Source: Oopsacas minuta
Taxonomy: Eukaryota > Porifera > Hexactinellida > Lyssacinosida > Leucopsacidae
Reading direction: 5' to 3'
Assembly (NCBI GenBank): GCA_024704765.1
Contig: JAKMXF010000365.1
Location: 310,001 to 374,000, forward strand
Length of the DNA stretch: 64,000 nucleotides
Within the stretch, counting starts at the first letter, position 1. Every line of letters starts with the position of its first letter. Below, in pieces: positions 11,769-22,249 of the stretch. Position numbers and translations under genes: made by a program. The notes beneath the pieces are model-generated. The model saw only the letters and a program-made list of their open reading frames with translations. It was not told the DNA's origin and made no database searches.

Positions 11769-14700
11769 TCATATCGAATTAGCTTTTTGGAAAGAGAAAA
11801 AAGTGTCTAGCTTTTCTTTAAAATCTCTTGGAAGTTCCTCCTCTGGGGGCAGTCTAGGACCCATATGCGTATCCAGATAGGTAACCAATTCGCAGTGAGT
11901 CTGGAATTTAGCTAGCTTATCTTTGTATTTCTGTCTTATATAATCAGGACTACGAGGATTGAATGCTTTCAAGTGTAGAGCTAGGAATATTTGAGCTGAA
12001 ACAGCTAGAGACACGAATGGAAATTTTGGCTTGAATTCGCCGACAGCAGTCAGAGATTTGTGTAGAGTTATGGATACAGTTTGTTCTAAGTATCCCAGCA
12101 TCGGCAACCTGTTCAGAGGTAGCTTGACTATAGCAGGAGGTAGCTTAGCTGGTAGTGTGACGTAAGCAAATTTAGCTGGATAACGCATGAATATATCTCT
12201 CTTTTCCTCAGTTTGCATTGCATAGAGTTTATTCTTATACTCTCCTGTATACTCGAGATCTCCTTCTACTAGTCCCTCATAACATTGTCCACTATCTATG
12301 TAAGAAACAGGACAATAACCTTTGAACTCTATTCGTTGTGGAAATTTAGACTTTACTTCAGAACGTGTTAACTTTCGCGGTCTATCTTCAGGGAATAATG
12401 CAAGTGATTCAGGTGTCAGGAATCTATCAGGATCTGTGATAAATTCAGTTATTTGTCTTCCCCCAGCAAACAGATAATGCTTGTCTCTATACTCTGCTCC
12501 AAACTTGTACACAATATCCTCCTTACAATCAACTAATGCGTTTTCTAGCACTAAACTAACTGGACAGTAGAATAGGAACTCTCCTACCTTTTTCTCAAAA
12601 TCCTCCTTCGTAATACACAGACCACATAATCTAGCTGGATTATCTCTTGAATGAGATTCTATGTAGGATTGTATTTGCATGAAATTCTGATCAATTTCCT
12701 CCTTTACATTACTCCAAACGTTCCAAGTAGATTTCTCTCCATCAATACTATTGCAGTTGTGATACTTGCCTGAGTAGAAGGAACGAATTCCAGCAATATT
12801 TTCGTTGTAGGAATTAATGCCATCTTTGAGGGCTTCAAGACTCTCATGGAAAGGAAAGGGACTCTCGATTTTAGCACCCTTAGGGTATTTCTTAGCTCTA
12901 GACACACACTCAGTGAGTGAGCACTCCAACTCAAACACCTTGATCGGGAGTATGTGATGTTTTGCTAGTTGATCAACCTGGGATAAAGTGACCGGGAAGC
13001 TATCTAATACGAATCCTCTCCTCACAACACTAGACTGTAGCAGATTAGACTCAATAGCCTTTACTATGTACTCGACAGGGAGATCTTCTCCAGCCTTTAA
13101 CTTGGTTTCTAAGGCCTGAGCGAGTGCTGACCAATGCTGGTCTCTCAGGACCCTTCTTATGGAAGCCCCAGCTGATATAGACATACATCCGTACTCCTTA
13201 CAAATCCTCTCAGAGAGTACGGTCTTACCAGATGAGGGGGGACCTAATACAGCTACCTGTATAGGGACAAGAGGACCAGGAGAGGGGGCAGCCAGGAAAG
13301 AGAAAGGATCCGATCTGAACCTAGTACGCGCTTTGATAGATGAAAAGAATAGAACATAACTCCTGTAGATTACAGCAGACGTAATATTGAGAGGAGGAGT
13401 ATTGATACCATCATACAGCTGTACAGGACACCACCAACCGAATCTTGTCAATTGCTTATACCTTGATTTAACCAACATATGAGCTAACGCTAGATCAATA
13501 GGGATTACCTTAGTTAGCATTGCTTTACGATACTTTACATACGGTCTCATGAAGCTCTCAATACTGTTAAATACAGATTGTGGTTTCTTGTTACCTTCTA
13601 CAGTGAATAACGTCACGTTAGCTTCACCCATTAACTCTTGTACATCTTTATATTCATCCATTTCTGCTTCATATTTCTCTATTATAGTTGTACGCATACG
13701 TTCTTGTGCATCATCATACGGTTCTTGTTCCAAATCCTCAGTATCAGACTGTGCACCCTCTTCCTCCTCTCTGCTCTCCTGTAGCTTCTCATTCAGCTCG
13801 TCCTCTAGTCCATCTAGTTCTGTTTGTAAGTCATCCTCATCTGTCTCTTCATCTGTCCCTTTCTTAGCCTTGTGTTCATACATAACTTGTTCCTTCCTCA
13901 GAGAGAACTCCTCTCTCAAATTCTTCTCTCTAGTTTCTATATTATTCTTCAACTTATCAGCTTTCTTCTTAATCTTTTCTTCATAGAGCGCCTTCTCTTT
14001 CTGCTGCTTCCTTTTTAGAATCTCAAGCTTACCAGGGAGTACCCTCTTAATGACGTCATCATCACTTATTGATATCATAACTATGCTATCTGGGAATAGA
14101 CAGTTATTGATGAGGAACTGAGCCTCTTCGTTTGTACGTGGAAATCCTTCTAGAACAAATCCAGTAGATTTGAATGGATCATCTAGCCAGAATTGCTTCA
14201 CCCATTCTAAGATATCGTCGGTAAGAGGAGCTTTATCTACAAGATTATTACGAATACTTTCCTCTGTAGCGTCTAACTCCATAGTAGACTCACTAGTACT
14301 CTCAACAGCTGGTTCAACAGGTTCCTCTGGTACACACGTCTCCAAATCCTCCTCATCTATTAGCGGGGGTTTAGTATACAATTTATGCATTACTTTCTCT
14401 TGAAGCCATTCATGGAATGAAATGAAGAATAGACCTAGGTTATCAGCCAATTTAGCTCCTACAGTAGTCTTACCAGCGTAACGAGGGCCTAATAATAACA
14501 CACGTATAGGAGGAGGCTGGAGAGGTTGATTAACTGCCATGTAACTCTCTGGAGATATACAGAATGCATCTTTAGCTTCTTGACTAATAAATGCATACAT
14601 TCTGTCTCTGTACCTAGCTCCAATATCTTCTCTACCAGGAGCAAGAGTGTTGTTCTGCTTAAGAGATACAGGACAGTATTGCTTCGTGTCTCCCCATGGC

Positions 14701-17018
14701 TTAGCTTCTAGAATATTCTTCTCCTCCATTGATTCCTCTAACTCTGTCTCATCAGTTTGGAGTATACCTAGTTCTTCTGGTAACAGCTGGGGGTCTACAG
14801 GATCTGAGTCTCCTTCTTCTACATTATGAGTAGGATAGTCATAAAGTTTGTAACAGAAAACTTGTTCCAGCTGTTTCATGCATTCCATCCGCATGGTTTC
14901 AGTAGATAAGTGAGAATTAATATTAAGTATTGGTAGATTAGCTCCTTTTAGAGCTACAGTTAGTTTTAACCAATTCTTATCATAAGCATGTCTTCTCTCT
15001 TGAAACTCTTCTAGAACAGAGGGAAGTACAAATTCTGGAGTTTTGTCAGCCTTTTCCTTCTCAGCTAGTATCTGCTCAATGCTCTGCTCCTTCGGAATAG
15101 GTTCTGGACTTGTCTCCTTCCCTCCTACTTGCTGGTAAGGATCCTGTATACCGAGTAGAGCTGCCTGTCTCAGCATTAAGTATTTGCCATCCTCACTGGA
15201 GTCTGTTAGGTTGATCACATGCTCAGGGAGAATGCCTGCATCAGAGAGTAGACCCCATTGCTCTGAGTCAGATGGGATACCTTCCAGGATCCATCCTCCC
15301 TCTGGGGCATGTCCCTCCCCTATCCGAGCCTCTCTCAGTTTAGAGAGTACCTCTGTGATAGCAGATACGTACATCTTATTAGAAGCCTGTAGATCTGTAC
15401 TCAGTGCTTGCTGCCTAGCGTCTGATCCTGCTTTACTAACCTCAGGATGAGTACTGTCAATAGCTAGCAGTTCCTTATCAATATCTTCCTGGGGGATATT
15501 ATCTGCTCTAAGCTTCTCAATCAGTTGATTACGTAATGTAGCTATTGTAGATGATGCAGCTTGCTCATCAGCTGATTCAGCTCGCTTAATCTTCTCTTGC
15601 TCTAAGAGAGGTTTAACCAGCTGTTTGGGGTCTATAACAACAGCATCTGTATGTTTAGAGAGCTCAGCAGCTAGGCTACTGACGCCTGACTTAGCAGGGC
15701 CTACTATAGCTAGTTTACAGGGAAGCATAGGCTGGGGAGGTAGCAAGAATTTCCTGGGACATCGGAAGAATAGGTCGACAGCTTTTTGAGAAGACAAACA
15801 GTACACTTTATCCAGAAATGCTAGGGAGAACTTCTGCTTCCCGGGAATCATTTTACCAGATTTGAGAGCTACTGGACAGAACCTTCCCCAGCGAGATATC
15901 TTCCATCTACAATTGGGGTGAAGCGGATTTGTAGCTCTTAGCTGTGTGAGGAATTCCTCGTCATCCATGGTGTCTAGGTCATCTGCATCATCATCTGGAG
16001 AGAATAGCATCTGAGGGACCATGGATGGTTGTATGTTGAAACAAGCAAGTTGATTCATAACAGATTGCAGCATTTGTTCTGGAGAAGTCAGAGCATCAAC
16101 TTCAATTATTTTATTCTTACCGAATAGAGCTAACAGATCTTCTAAAGATGAGAGACTAGTGTCTTTGAAAGTAGACACGATATGTTCAGGATCTGTGTCC
16201 TCAGGTCTGAATACAAGCCCGCCTTTTCCCTCATCGGGGTCCAGATTGAGGAATGAGAAATCAAAGATAACAGATCTGTCAGCTTCTTGAGAACCATCTA
16301 TACTAATCTCATCTAACCCCTCATCACTCTCTGAGTCCTTACTACTCGTGTCAGAATCTGACAATCTGTCAGTCACGAGTGGGGGTTGTTTCTTAACAGT
16401 GTAATAAGATGGAGAGTGATAGCGTCGCGAGTAAGTTTGTCCTGAAACTGGGGATACTCTAAGATTCGTATAGACAGACTTAGCATCATCGTTATGGATC
16501 TTAACGTGTATAATAAAGTCAGGTTTAATAGGAAGATCCAGTATAGCATTGATTTGATCGGATATAGACCTCCAGGAGACATTACTCCAACTAGGGAGAC
16601 CATCTAATACATACCCATAATGTGACACCTCTTCAGAAGTCAGCTGTTTGAACAGGAGATCGTACACAGCTTGTTCCCCTACACAGCCCCCTTCCAGCAG
16701 GGTAGACAAGTAGCTGTTAGCAAGTTCAACTCTATCTTTCTGAATATTAGACTCAAACCGAAATATTTCTAGAGTACTATCTTCTTCTGTTTCGTATTCT
16801 TCAGCATCCATGGTCCTATCCTTTGTATCAGCAACAGATAATAATTCAGTTAGAAGAGATTGTGGTTCTATCAACTTATTATACCAGATGCCAGATATGG
16901 CACGGGCTAGAGTTGTCTTTCCTATACAAGGCTTGCCAATAACCATGAATGAGATAGGAGGTTGTAAGAGGGTTACTCTCTCTGCTTCATCTTCATCAAA
17001 TATAAATCCAGTATCCAT
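11769..17018 (-). CDS. AK9: AK9, multidomain adenylate/nucleoside monophosphate kinase
   Basis: A single-exon gene of about 1749 residues, similar in size to human AK9 (about 1911). It carries four P-loops, each followed by an adenylate-kinase NMP-binding motif: GKPCIGKT (about residue 28) with GYVLDGLP; GPAKSGVSS (about 435, degenerate, last Lys missing) with GWILEGIPSD; GPRYAGKTT (about 845) with GFVLEGFPRTNEEAQFL, the most canonical pair; and GPPSSGKTV (about 1258) with RGFVLDSFP. A highly charged coiled coil follows the third unit (about 1010-1115). Repeated YCPVSL-type blocks between kinase units are typical of AK9. The upstream in-frame codon TTG is not a start; the first ATG is at 17018-17016. 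AK9 is linked to nucleotide balance in nucleus and cilia. Confidence 0.93.
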   Translation of the reverse strand: MDTGFIFDEDEAERVTLLQPPISFMVIGKPCIGKTTLARAISGIWYNKLIEPQSLLTELLSVADTKDRTMDAEEYETEEDSTLEIFRFESNIQKDRVELANSYLSTLLEGGCVGEQAVYDLLFKQLTSEEVSHYGYVLDGLPSWSNVSWRSISDQINAILDLPIKPDFIIHVKIHNDDAKSVYTNLRVSPVSGQTYSRRYHSPSYYTVKKQPPLVTDRLSDSDTSSKDSESDEGLDEISIDGSQEADRSVIFDFSFLNLDPDEGKGGLVFRPEDTDPEHIVSTFKDTSLSSLEDLLALFGKNKIIEVDALTSPEQMLQSVMNQLACFNIQPSMVPQMLFSPDDDADDLDTMDDEEFLTQLRATNPLHPNCRWKISRWGRFCPVALKSGKMIPGKQKFSLAFLDKVYCLSSQKAVDLFFRCPRKFLLPPQPMLPCKLAIVGPAKSGVSSLAAELSKHTDAVVIDPKQLVKPLLEQEKIKRAESADEQAASSTIATLRNQLIEKLRADNIPQEDIDKELLAIDSTHPEVSKAGSDARQQALSTDLQASNKMYVSAITEVLSKLREARIGEGHAPEGGWILEGIPSDSEQWGLLSDAGILPEHVINLTDSSEDGKYLMLRQAALLGIQDPYQQVGGKETSPEPIPKEQSIEQILAEKEKADKTPEFVLPSVLEEFQERRHAYDKNWLKLTVALKGANLPILNINSHLSTETMRMECMKQLEQVFCYKLYDYPTHNVEEGDSDPVDPQLLPEELGILQTDETELEESMEEKNILEAKPWGDTKQYCPVSLKQNNTLAPGREDIGARYRDRMYAFISQEAKDAFCISPESYMAVNQPLQPPPIRVLLLGPRYAGKTTVGAKLADNLGLFFISFHEWLQEKVMHKLYTKPPLIDEEDLETCVPEEPVEPAVESTSESTMELDATEESIRNNLVDKAPLTDDILEWVKQFWLDDPFKSTGFVLEGFPRTNEEAQFLINNCLFPDSIVMISISDDDVIKRVLPGKLEILKRKQQKEKALYEEKIKKKADKLKNNIETREKNLREEFSLRKEQVMYEHKAKKGTDEETDEDDLQTELDGLEDELNEKLQESREEEEGAQSDTEDLEQEPYDDAQERMRTTIIEKYEAEMDEYKDVQELMGEANVTLFTVEGNKKPQSVFNSIESFMRPYVKYRKAMLTKVIPIDLALAHMLVKSRYKQLTRFGWWCPVQLYDGINTPPLNITSAVIYRSYVLFFSSIKARTRFRSDPFSFLAAPSPGPLVPIQVAVLGPPSSGKTVLSERICKEYGCMSISAGASIRRVLRDQHWSALAQALETKLKAGEDLPVEYIVKAIESNLLQSSVVRRGFVLDSFPVTLSQVDQLAKHHILPIKVFELECSLTECVSRAKKYPKGAKIESPFPFHESLEALKDGINSYNENIAGIRSFYSGKYHNCNSIDGEKSTWNVWSNVKEEIDQNFMQIQSYIESHSRDNPARLCGLCITKEDFEKKVGEFLFYCPVSLVLENALVDCKEDIVYKFGAEYRDKHYLFAGGRQITEFITDPDRFLTPESLALFPEDRPRKLTRSEVKSKFPQRIEFKGYCPVSYIDSGQCYEGLVEGDLEYTGEYKNKLYAMQTEEKRDIFMRYPAKFAYVTLPAKLPPAIVKLPLNRLPMLGYLEQTVSITLHKSLTAVGEFKPKFPFVSLAVSAQIFLALHLKAFNPRSPDYIRQKYKDKLAKFQTHCELVTYLDTHMGPRLPPEEELPRDFKEKLDTFFSFQKANSI

Positions 17019-17122
17019 TCGTAAACTCAAATAACTAACTCGAAATTTGTTAAGAGTATAAAAGAAGTAGTTTGTTCTTAAATATTAAACAGTATTAATC
17101 AAATGCGATACAATAGTTACTC

Positions 17123-17143
17123 AATAATAATAATAATAATAAC
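17123..17143. repeat. (TAA)n microsatellite
   Basis: About seven AAT/TAA units just 3' of the STRAD stop codon, in the short spacer next to the AK9 start. Confidence 0.8.
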
Positions 17144-17153
17144 AATATTATAG

Positions 17154-18206
17154 TTATGATTTTACTTGAAAATTCCAAAGATGGTTATTGGTAGTGTAGT
17201 TTGAATTGATTAGTTTTTTAGGCTCTGAAATATTATCAATACCTTTTGGTAGTGTATCTGTACTAATCTTGTCAATACGTGGTAAGACGGGTCGTAGGAG
17301 TTTAGGTAGTTGAGTTCTGGAAAACTTTTTCTTTAGTTTGAAGAATGGAATACATAATAATTCTGAAGGTTTAGGTCTTTTGTGTGGATTATGATGAATA
17401 CAGAGATCCACGAGTTGAGAGAAAACAGTAGAAAAAGCAAAATCGTGTGGTAGTTCTGGAGAGAGAGGAGGGCTAGCTCCTTTCAACTTCAATAGCATAA
17501 TCTCAGTGACGGGTAGTCCAGCAAATGGTGCTTCACCTGTAGCTAATTCTAACGCTGTAATGCCTATTGAGTATATATCAGCTGAGTAGGAATATCCGAG
17601 TGAATCCTGGGCCAGAACCTCAGGTGCCATCCAACACACAATATCCAATGTCTGATCTGGTAAAAAGAATGCGTGACTAGTGTTAGTTTTATAGAATAAA
17701 TTTGTAGAGCTACGTATACCAGATAATTTAACCATTCCGTCTCTCTGTATAAGAATATGCCTAGCACAAATGCTCCGGTGTATTATCTTAATCCCATGTA
17801 AGTAGTTTAGAGCTAAGAGTACGTCACGTAGAATATAAAAAATTACCTCTTCCCTGAATCCGTTGTTGAAAAATGATTTCATTAGATCTGTACAAGAACC
17901 GAAATGTTGGAAGGGTAAAACTACCCATATTGAGGGACCAACGATCATATTTGTTATGTAGTGCTGGATATGTGGGTGTCTGATGTTTGACATGTTTGAC
18001 AGTTCATTGTTAATCAGGTCATAATCTTCATTTGTGAATAATTCTAAATTAATAACACGGACCACAATAAAATCTGAACTGATTCGTTTATTCATCGCTA
18101 AGTAGACTGTTGATTTTTCACTGTTACTACGGCCTATGATCTCAGAAAAGTGGAAATCTTTTGAGAGGTAAAGCGATTGACTAGCAGGCCGAGAGACAGT
18201 AGCCAT
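17154..18206 (-). CDS. STRAD: STRAD pseudokinase (STE20-related adaptor of LKB1)
   Basis: STRAD activates the tumour-suppressor kinase LKB1 in a complex with MO25. The 350-residue product is a STE20-like fold with pseudokinase features: the HRD loop reads HRSICARHIL, lacking the catalytic Asp, and the DFG motif is replaced by LSG (VKLSGIRSS), exactly as in STRAD. WMAPEVL, SADIYSIGITALELATG and LPKLLRPV also match. The C-terminus ends LWNFQVKS, reminiscent of the terminal Trp-Glu-Phe of STRAD that docks on MO25. The reading frame stays open about 57 codons upstream but that part is hydrophobic and unlike the family, so ATG 18206-18204 (MATVSRPAS) is chosen. Confidence 0.88.
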   Translation of the reverse strand: MATVSRPASQSLYLSKDFHFSEIIGRSNSEKSTVYLAMNKRISSDFIVVRVINLELFTNEDYDLINNELSNMSNIRHPHIQHYITNMIVGPSIWVVLPFQHFGSCTDLMKSFFNNGFREEVIFYILRDVLLALNYLHGIKIIHRSICARHILIQRDGMVKLSGIRSSTNLFYKTNTSHAFFLPDQTLDIVCWMAPEVLAQDSLGYSYSADIYSIGITALELATGEAPFAGLPVTEIMLLKLKGASPPLSPELPHDFAFSTVFSQLVDLCIHHNPHKRPKPSELLCIPFFKLKKKFSRTQLPKLLRPVLPRIDKISTDTLPKGIDNISEPKKLINSNYTTNNHLWNFQVKS

Positions 18207-18303
18207 TTGTTTGAATTTAAAGTCTAGAAATCTATAGAAATAACACGTAAATATTCCAGTAATAAAAGTATAAAAAATGGTCAAATATTGTACATTAAAA
18301 TAC

Positions 18304-19248
18304 TCAAAATATATAGATAGTATATGAAGAAATACTTTTGTGCTTACACAAACAAATAATCCTATCTTGTGTATCAATTATTATCCTAACAATATTTTCC
18401 CGAAATTCTCTCCCTAACAGTTTAACTCTATAATTACACTCTCGTATGAAGAATAATTCATTGTAATCTTTTTCGAAGTAAGTACTGTGAAACTGATAGT
18501 TACGATCTTCATAGATACAGCGATAAACTATGTTACCAACTGTATCCATGTCAAAATGCTTTTCATGATAATACTCGTAATCTTCTTCAATGAAAGTTGA
18601 TGTTTGAGATATGAAATCTCCATGCAGGGAGTAAATATATATTTTCACTTCCCCTAGTGCATAGGTAGCTTGAGAATAGGTTAAAATGAAAACAACATCA
18701 AATTTGATAGTTATATTAACATTATATGTGTTTCCTGGAAATTCAACTTCGAAAATAGTTTGTAAATCTTGATCTAATACAATCATCTTTCTTTGTTGAA
18801 TTGAATAAACTTTGTCTTTAAAGGAACAAAAAGCTTCAATATTTCCTGTTCTCTTTTCTACTAAGATATTTCCTTTGTTAGAAAGTTTAGAAATTCTATA
18901 TTGAATATCTAGGCCGTGATCCCATTCGTCCTCACGATACCTATTCTGTTGACACACATACATATAGTGGTTTGACACTATAAAATCTTGTATCAAATAT
19001 TCTAAACGTTCCATCAGCACTGTTCTTACAAGTTGGTTACCTTGGAATACAAATAACCTGCCTGGAGATGATTTGTCTTTACATGTCAAAATATACAACT
19101 CATTGCTTTCTGGATGAATACAAATTCGTAAAGAATAACATTTCTGCCATTCTAAGGTATATTTAATTGGAATCTTTAAAACAGCTGTTGGTATCCTCAT
19201 CTGTGCGTCATACAAAATGGGTGATGGTCTGTCTTGTGGAAAATCCAT
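18304..19248 (-). CDS. Unknown protein, probable beta-propeller (NHL-like)
   Basis: A 314-residue single-exon protein that I do not recognise. It consists of short repeated beta-rich segments: hydrophobic strands ending in a turn and an aromatic, for example NELYILTCKDK, RLFVFQGNQLV, YMYVCQQN, KIYIYSLHGDFI, GNIVYRCIYEDR and DRIICLCKHKS. Such spacing (roughly 40-50 residues) fits the blades of an NHL or WD-like propeller. No RING, B-box or signal peptide is present. It ends 98 bp before the STRAD start on the same strand. The fold is inference; function unknown. Confidence 0.5.
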   Translation of the reverse strand: MDFPQDRPSPILYDAQMRIPTAVLKIPIKYTLEWQKCYSLRICIHPESNELYILTCKDKSSPGRLFVFQGNQLVRTVLMERLEYLIQDFIVSNHYMYVCQQNRYREDEWDHGLDIQYRISKLSNKGNILVEKRTGNIEAFCSFKDKVYSIQQRKMIVLDQDLQTIFEVEFPGNTYNVNITIKFDVVFILTYSQATYALGEVKIYIYSLHGDFISQTSTFIEEDYEYYHEKHFDMDTVGNIVYRCIYEDRNYQFHSTYFEKDYNELFFIRECNYRVKLLGREFRENIVRIIIDTQDRIICLCKHKSISSYTIYIF

Positions 19249-19421
19249 AAATAACTATCACTAATATACATGTATAAATTTGTAAATAAGTACGGTTATA
19301 TCGAAAGCAATATTTCATAATATAGGCGGGAGCCCTAAACACCTGAAAATTCGAAGTTTTGGGATTTGATTGAATAAAATTAATATTTATCGAAGATAAC
19401 AGTGAAGTTTAACAAACTCAT

Positions 19422-20681
19422 TCAACTATTGTTTGTAACACAATAATCAGTAAACTTTTCTCTGGATAAATAAGCTCGTATCATGTCTGTAACGAAGAAG
19501 AGGTGAGCTAAACTGTAAACGAGAGATAATGCAAAGAAGAAATTAGCATTTCCAAATCCAGAATACATCCACAGGAAGTAGAATCCTGGTAGTAGTGTGC
19601 ATGTAGCTATAAACAATCCAAGTACTATTAGGACTTGTTTCAAACAAGGGAACACGTGACTCCAAGAAAACGCGAGGAGGAGAGGGATTATAGCATCTCC
19701 GAGAGATGGATATGATTTGAAAATACAAATAATAGAGACAGTAGTGTAGAGTAAGAAACAAGGGTCCTTATGGAATCTACAGGTTAGCAAAATTAGGAGA
19801 GATGGGATTATAAGTTGGAACACAACAATGAAGAATAAATTGAAATGAAGGAATGTTAGCATGAAGAAATACCAAAATAGACCTAGATTAGGAGTATAGT
19901 CTGATACTGTAAGCAGACAGCCATACACACTATTCACAAAGCTCCAGTCTCCACATACAGCATTTGATACTAACAACAAGCAAATCAGGGATATGCTATA
20001 GAGACTCAAGAATAGAATTACAGAGCCTTTTCTCCATGCTCTATGAATTAGAATAAAGGGCATAGTCAGGAAAATAGAATACAAATTAAGATATGTAGCT
20101 ATTGCCAGGTAGATAGGAGTTGTTGGAGAGCGTTTGAGAGATGAATGGAAAGCGAGAGCAAAAATAAAATTATGAAATATAACAGAACTCTGTGTAGCAG
20201 ATACTAATAGGGTGAGAGGATTGAGGAAGTATAGAGATATATACTTATCACTCTCCCAACTCTCATCCGGTTGAAGTTGCAACATTTTCCAAATTTCTTC
20301 AATAGTACTGTCGCTGTCAGTATTTACAATTTTCTTCTCCTGCTTCTTTTGGAGTTCTCTCTGTAACTCAATTCCTCTAACCAATATCAATCCAGTAAGA
20401 ATATCCAACATTAGGAAAAGTATAAACATTCCATACTTATCACTGAGGTTAGTGAAAAATGTCAACAAAGCAATTACAATCGGAGTTTCGTGTAGTATAT
20501 CAGCATCATAAGGAGATTGTCCTCTCTGTATAAGTGAGAGAGCTTCACGTATCCTCAGTTGGCTTGTTAGAGGAGTGGATAAGATCTGCTGATGCACTAA
20601 GTATTCTGAAATTCCAGAAAATTGTAGTAGAATACGTAACGTAATGAATACTGTTATTACTGTTGCTCTATACAAAAACAT
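19422..20681 (-). CDS. PIGU: PIGU, subunit of the GPI transamidase
   Basis: PIG-U is a multi-spanning ER membrane subunit of the GPI transamidase, which attaches GPI anchors to proteins. The 419-residue product (human 435) has about ten hydrophobic segments. Its N-terminus has the family pattern EYLVHQQILSTPLTSQLRIREALSLIQRGQSPYDADILHETPIV, quoted in parts: LSLIQRGQSPYDADILHETP is the diagnostic luminal stretch. A second mark is the YFLNPLTLLVSATQSS block at about residue 150, followed by hydrophobic helices. It is a single exon with ATG at 20681-20679. Confidence 0.92.
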   Translation of the reverse strand: MFLYRATVITVFITLRILLQFSGISEYLVHQQILSTPLTSQLRIREALSLIQRGQSPYDADILHETPIVIALLTFFTNLSDKYGMFILFLMLDILTGLILVRGIELQRELQKKQEKKIVNTDSDSTIEEIWKMLQLQPDESWESDKYISLYFLNPLTLLVSATQSSVIFHNFIFALAFHSSLKRSPTTPIYLAIATYLNLYSIFLTMPFILIHRAWRKGSVILFLSLYSISLICLLLVSNAVCGDWSFVNSVYGCLLTVSDYTPNLGLFWYFFMLTFLHFNLFFIVVFQLIIPSLLILLTCRFHKDPCFLLYTTVSIICIFKSYPSLGDAIIPLLLAFSWSHVFPCLKQVLIVLGLFIATCTLLPGFYFLWMYSGFGNANFFFALSLVYSLAHLFFVTDMIRAYLSREKFTDYCVTNNS

Positions 20682-20998
20682 ATCTTTCCCACACGCAATA
20701 TTAAAATATACTGTAGATACCGGTTATAAGAACATGTCATGCTACTCGCAAGGGTGCTCTTATAACAGATATCCACTGGATCAACAATGATAGTACTAGA
20801 TTACCCTACAGACATGAATCTAATCATATAGTATATTATTCAATATATTAGTGTGAGTATAAAAGTAATAAATTGAAGTATAGAGATAGAGGAAATATCC
20901 TAGAAATCAAAACACAATAATATTCAATAACCAACAGTCTCAGCATATACAGAAGTGAGTTAATAGTGAACTCGTTGTTAAGTGAGTACAACATTGTG
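20682..20998. other. Intergenic spacer PIGU-tetraspanin
   Basis: 317 bp holding the PIGU 5' flank and tetraspanin 3' UTR. I see no further gene or repeat in it. Confidence 0.6.
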
Positions 20999-22157
20999 TT
21001 AAAAGAAATTCCGGTAAGGATTTATCTCTGGGTTACGACAGTGTCTGTAACGATACACCATATAAATACCTAGAATCTAAAAGACCAAATAAATAATAAA
21101 TAATTTGATTTACTTTACTTTGAGTTACTGACCTGAGTAAGACTGAATATGAATCCAATACTTCCTGCAGCATACAGTGCATTAGCTATAGCATGCTCCC
21201 ATAAGGGGTAACAAGGCTTGCACTTCGGACAATAATCTCCAGTCAATACCAATTGTTCATTATCGTTACTAGGTGAATTAGGTAGACTTTCTGTTGAGTT
21301 ATCTTGACAACATACCTACAAGTACCATGTTAATAGCTACGTATTTGATAACCAAACAAATATATGTATAAACAACTAACTGGTCCTGTGTTATCACTAG
21401 CATAACAAGATGAATAACCAGTTATTCTGGAATTATTACTAGCATCAAATCCACAGCAATCTAACGTTATCTGTATGCTAGACTTTCCTACTGTTCCCAT
21501 AGTGAACCACATGTCTTGTAGTAGTGCATGTTGTCCATAAGCTGGCAGAGCCATACACGCGATCGATAGAGCAAAACAGATTCCTGTCGTGAAGCCGAGA
21601 GTTATCATGTACTGAACAAGTTAAGGAAATATACGTGGGTATAAGCATTTGTGTTAACAGTAGTTATATGATTAATTAAGTATATCTAGTGAGGATACAA
21701 AGAATAGAGTGATCTGGTGCTGCTTGACAACAGCTATTAGTCCTATAATAGCCACTAGAAAGAGAATAGCTGCTGTTGCTGCCACCCCTCCAAGCACTGG
21801 AGTACCGTTAAGATACATTATAGCCTTGGCCAGTATAGTTAACATCAACAGCGAGACTGATATCAGCTGTAGGGTAAGTACAATTATAAATATAGCAATA
21901 AAATAGTTAGCTAGTATAGTTACCAGATATAGAACGTTGAGAGATATAAGGAAGTTCCTGTAAAAGTAGAATCCAAATCTAAATACCTTCTTGCTAGATA
22001 CTGTCTTTACATTAAGAGTTAACTTCTTTGTAGGTTGTACTCTTGAAGGTGTTGATGGTATTTCTTCTTTGATGTCTTCTTGGATAAACCTCTCTTTATC
22101 CATGCTAATATTTGAGTAACAAATGTAAGGATCCAAAACGGAATGGATTATAGGCAT
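20999..22157 (-). CDS. Tetraspanin of the TSPAN13/TSPAN31 type
   Basis: A four-helix membrane protein assembled from five exons: 22157-21924, 21866-21699, 21611-21381, 21315-21133 and 21076-20999 (297 residues; Met19 at 22103 is an alternative start). All junctions are phase 0. Intron 1 is 57 bp, a multiple of three without stops, so it looks like coding sequence; removing it restores NVLYL|LISVSLLMLTILAK, which aligns with TSPAN31. Other matches are AIIGLIAVVKQHQITLFF|YMITLG, the CCG motif in ITLDCCGF, the Cys cluster CPKCKPC in the large loop, and the end SLTQ|ILGIYMVYRYRHCRNPEINPY. The exon-3 donor is GTTAGT. The long Lys/Glu-rich N-terminal tail is unlike vertebrate members. Confidence 0.85.
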
Positions 22158-22249
22158 ATGCGGCAGGTATTACACAATTGAATCGTGTGCGATTCCAAAA
22201 TGAACAGCACAGATAAATAGCTCGGTTGAGACTTGCATAGACCAACACT

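Noticed and set aside
17019-17030. Four extra codons at the AK9 N-terminus
   Set aside because: They begin with TTG; the first ATG is at 17018.
18207-18377. N-terminal extension of STRAD
   Set aside because: Hydrophobic and unlike the family, starting from a non-ATG codon; the ATG at 18206 fits the known N-terminus.
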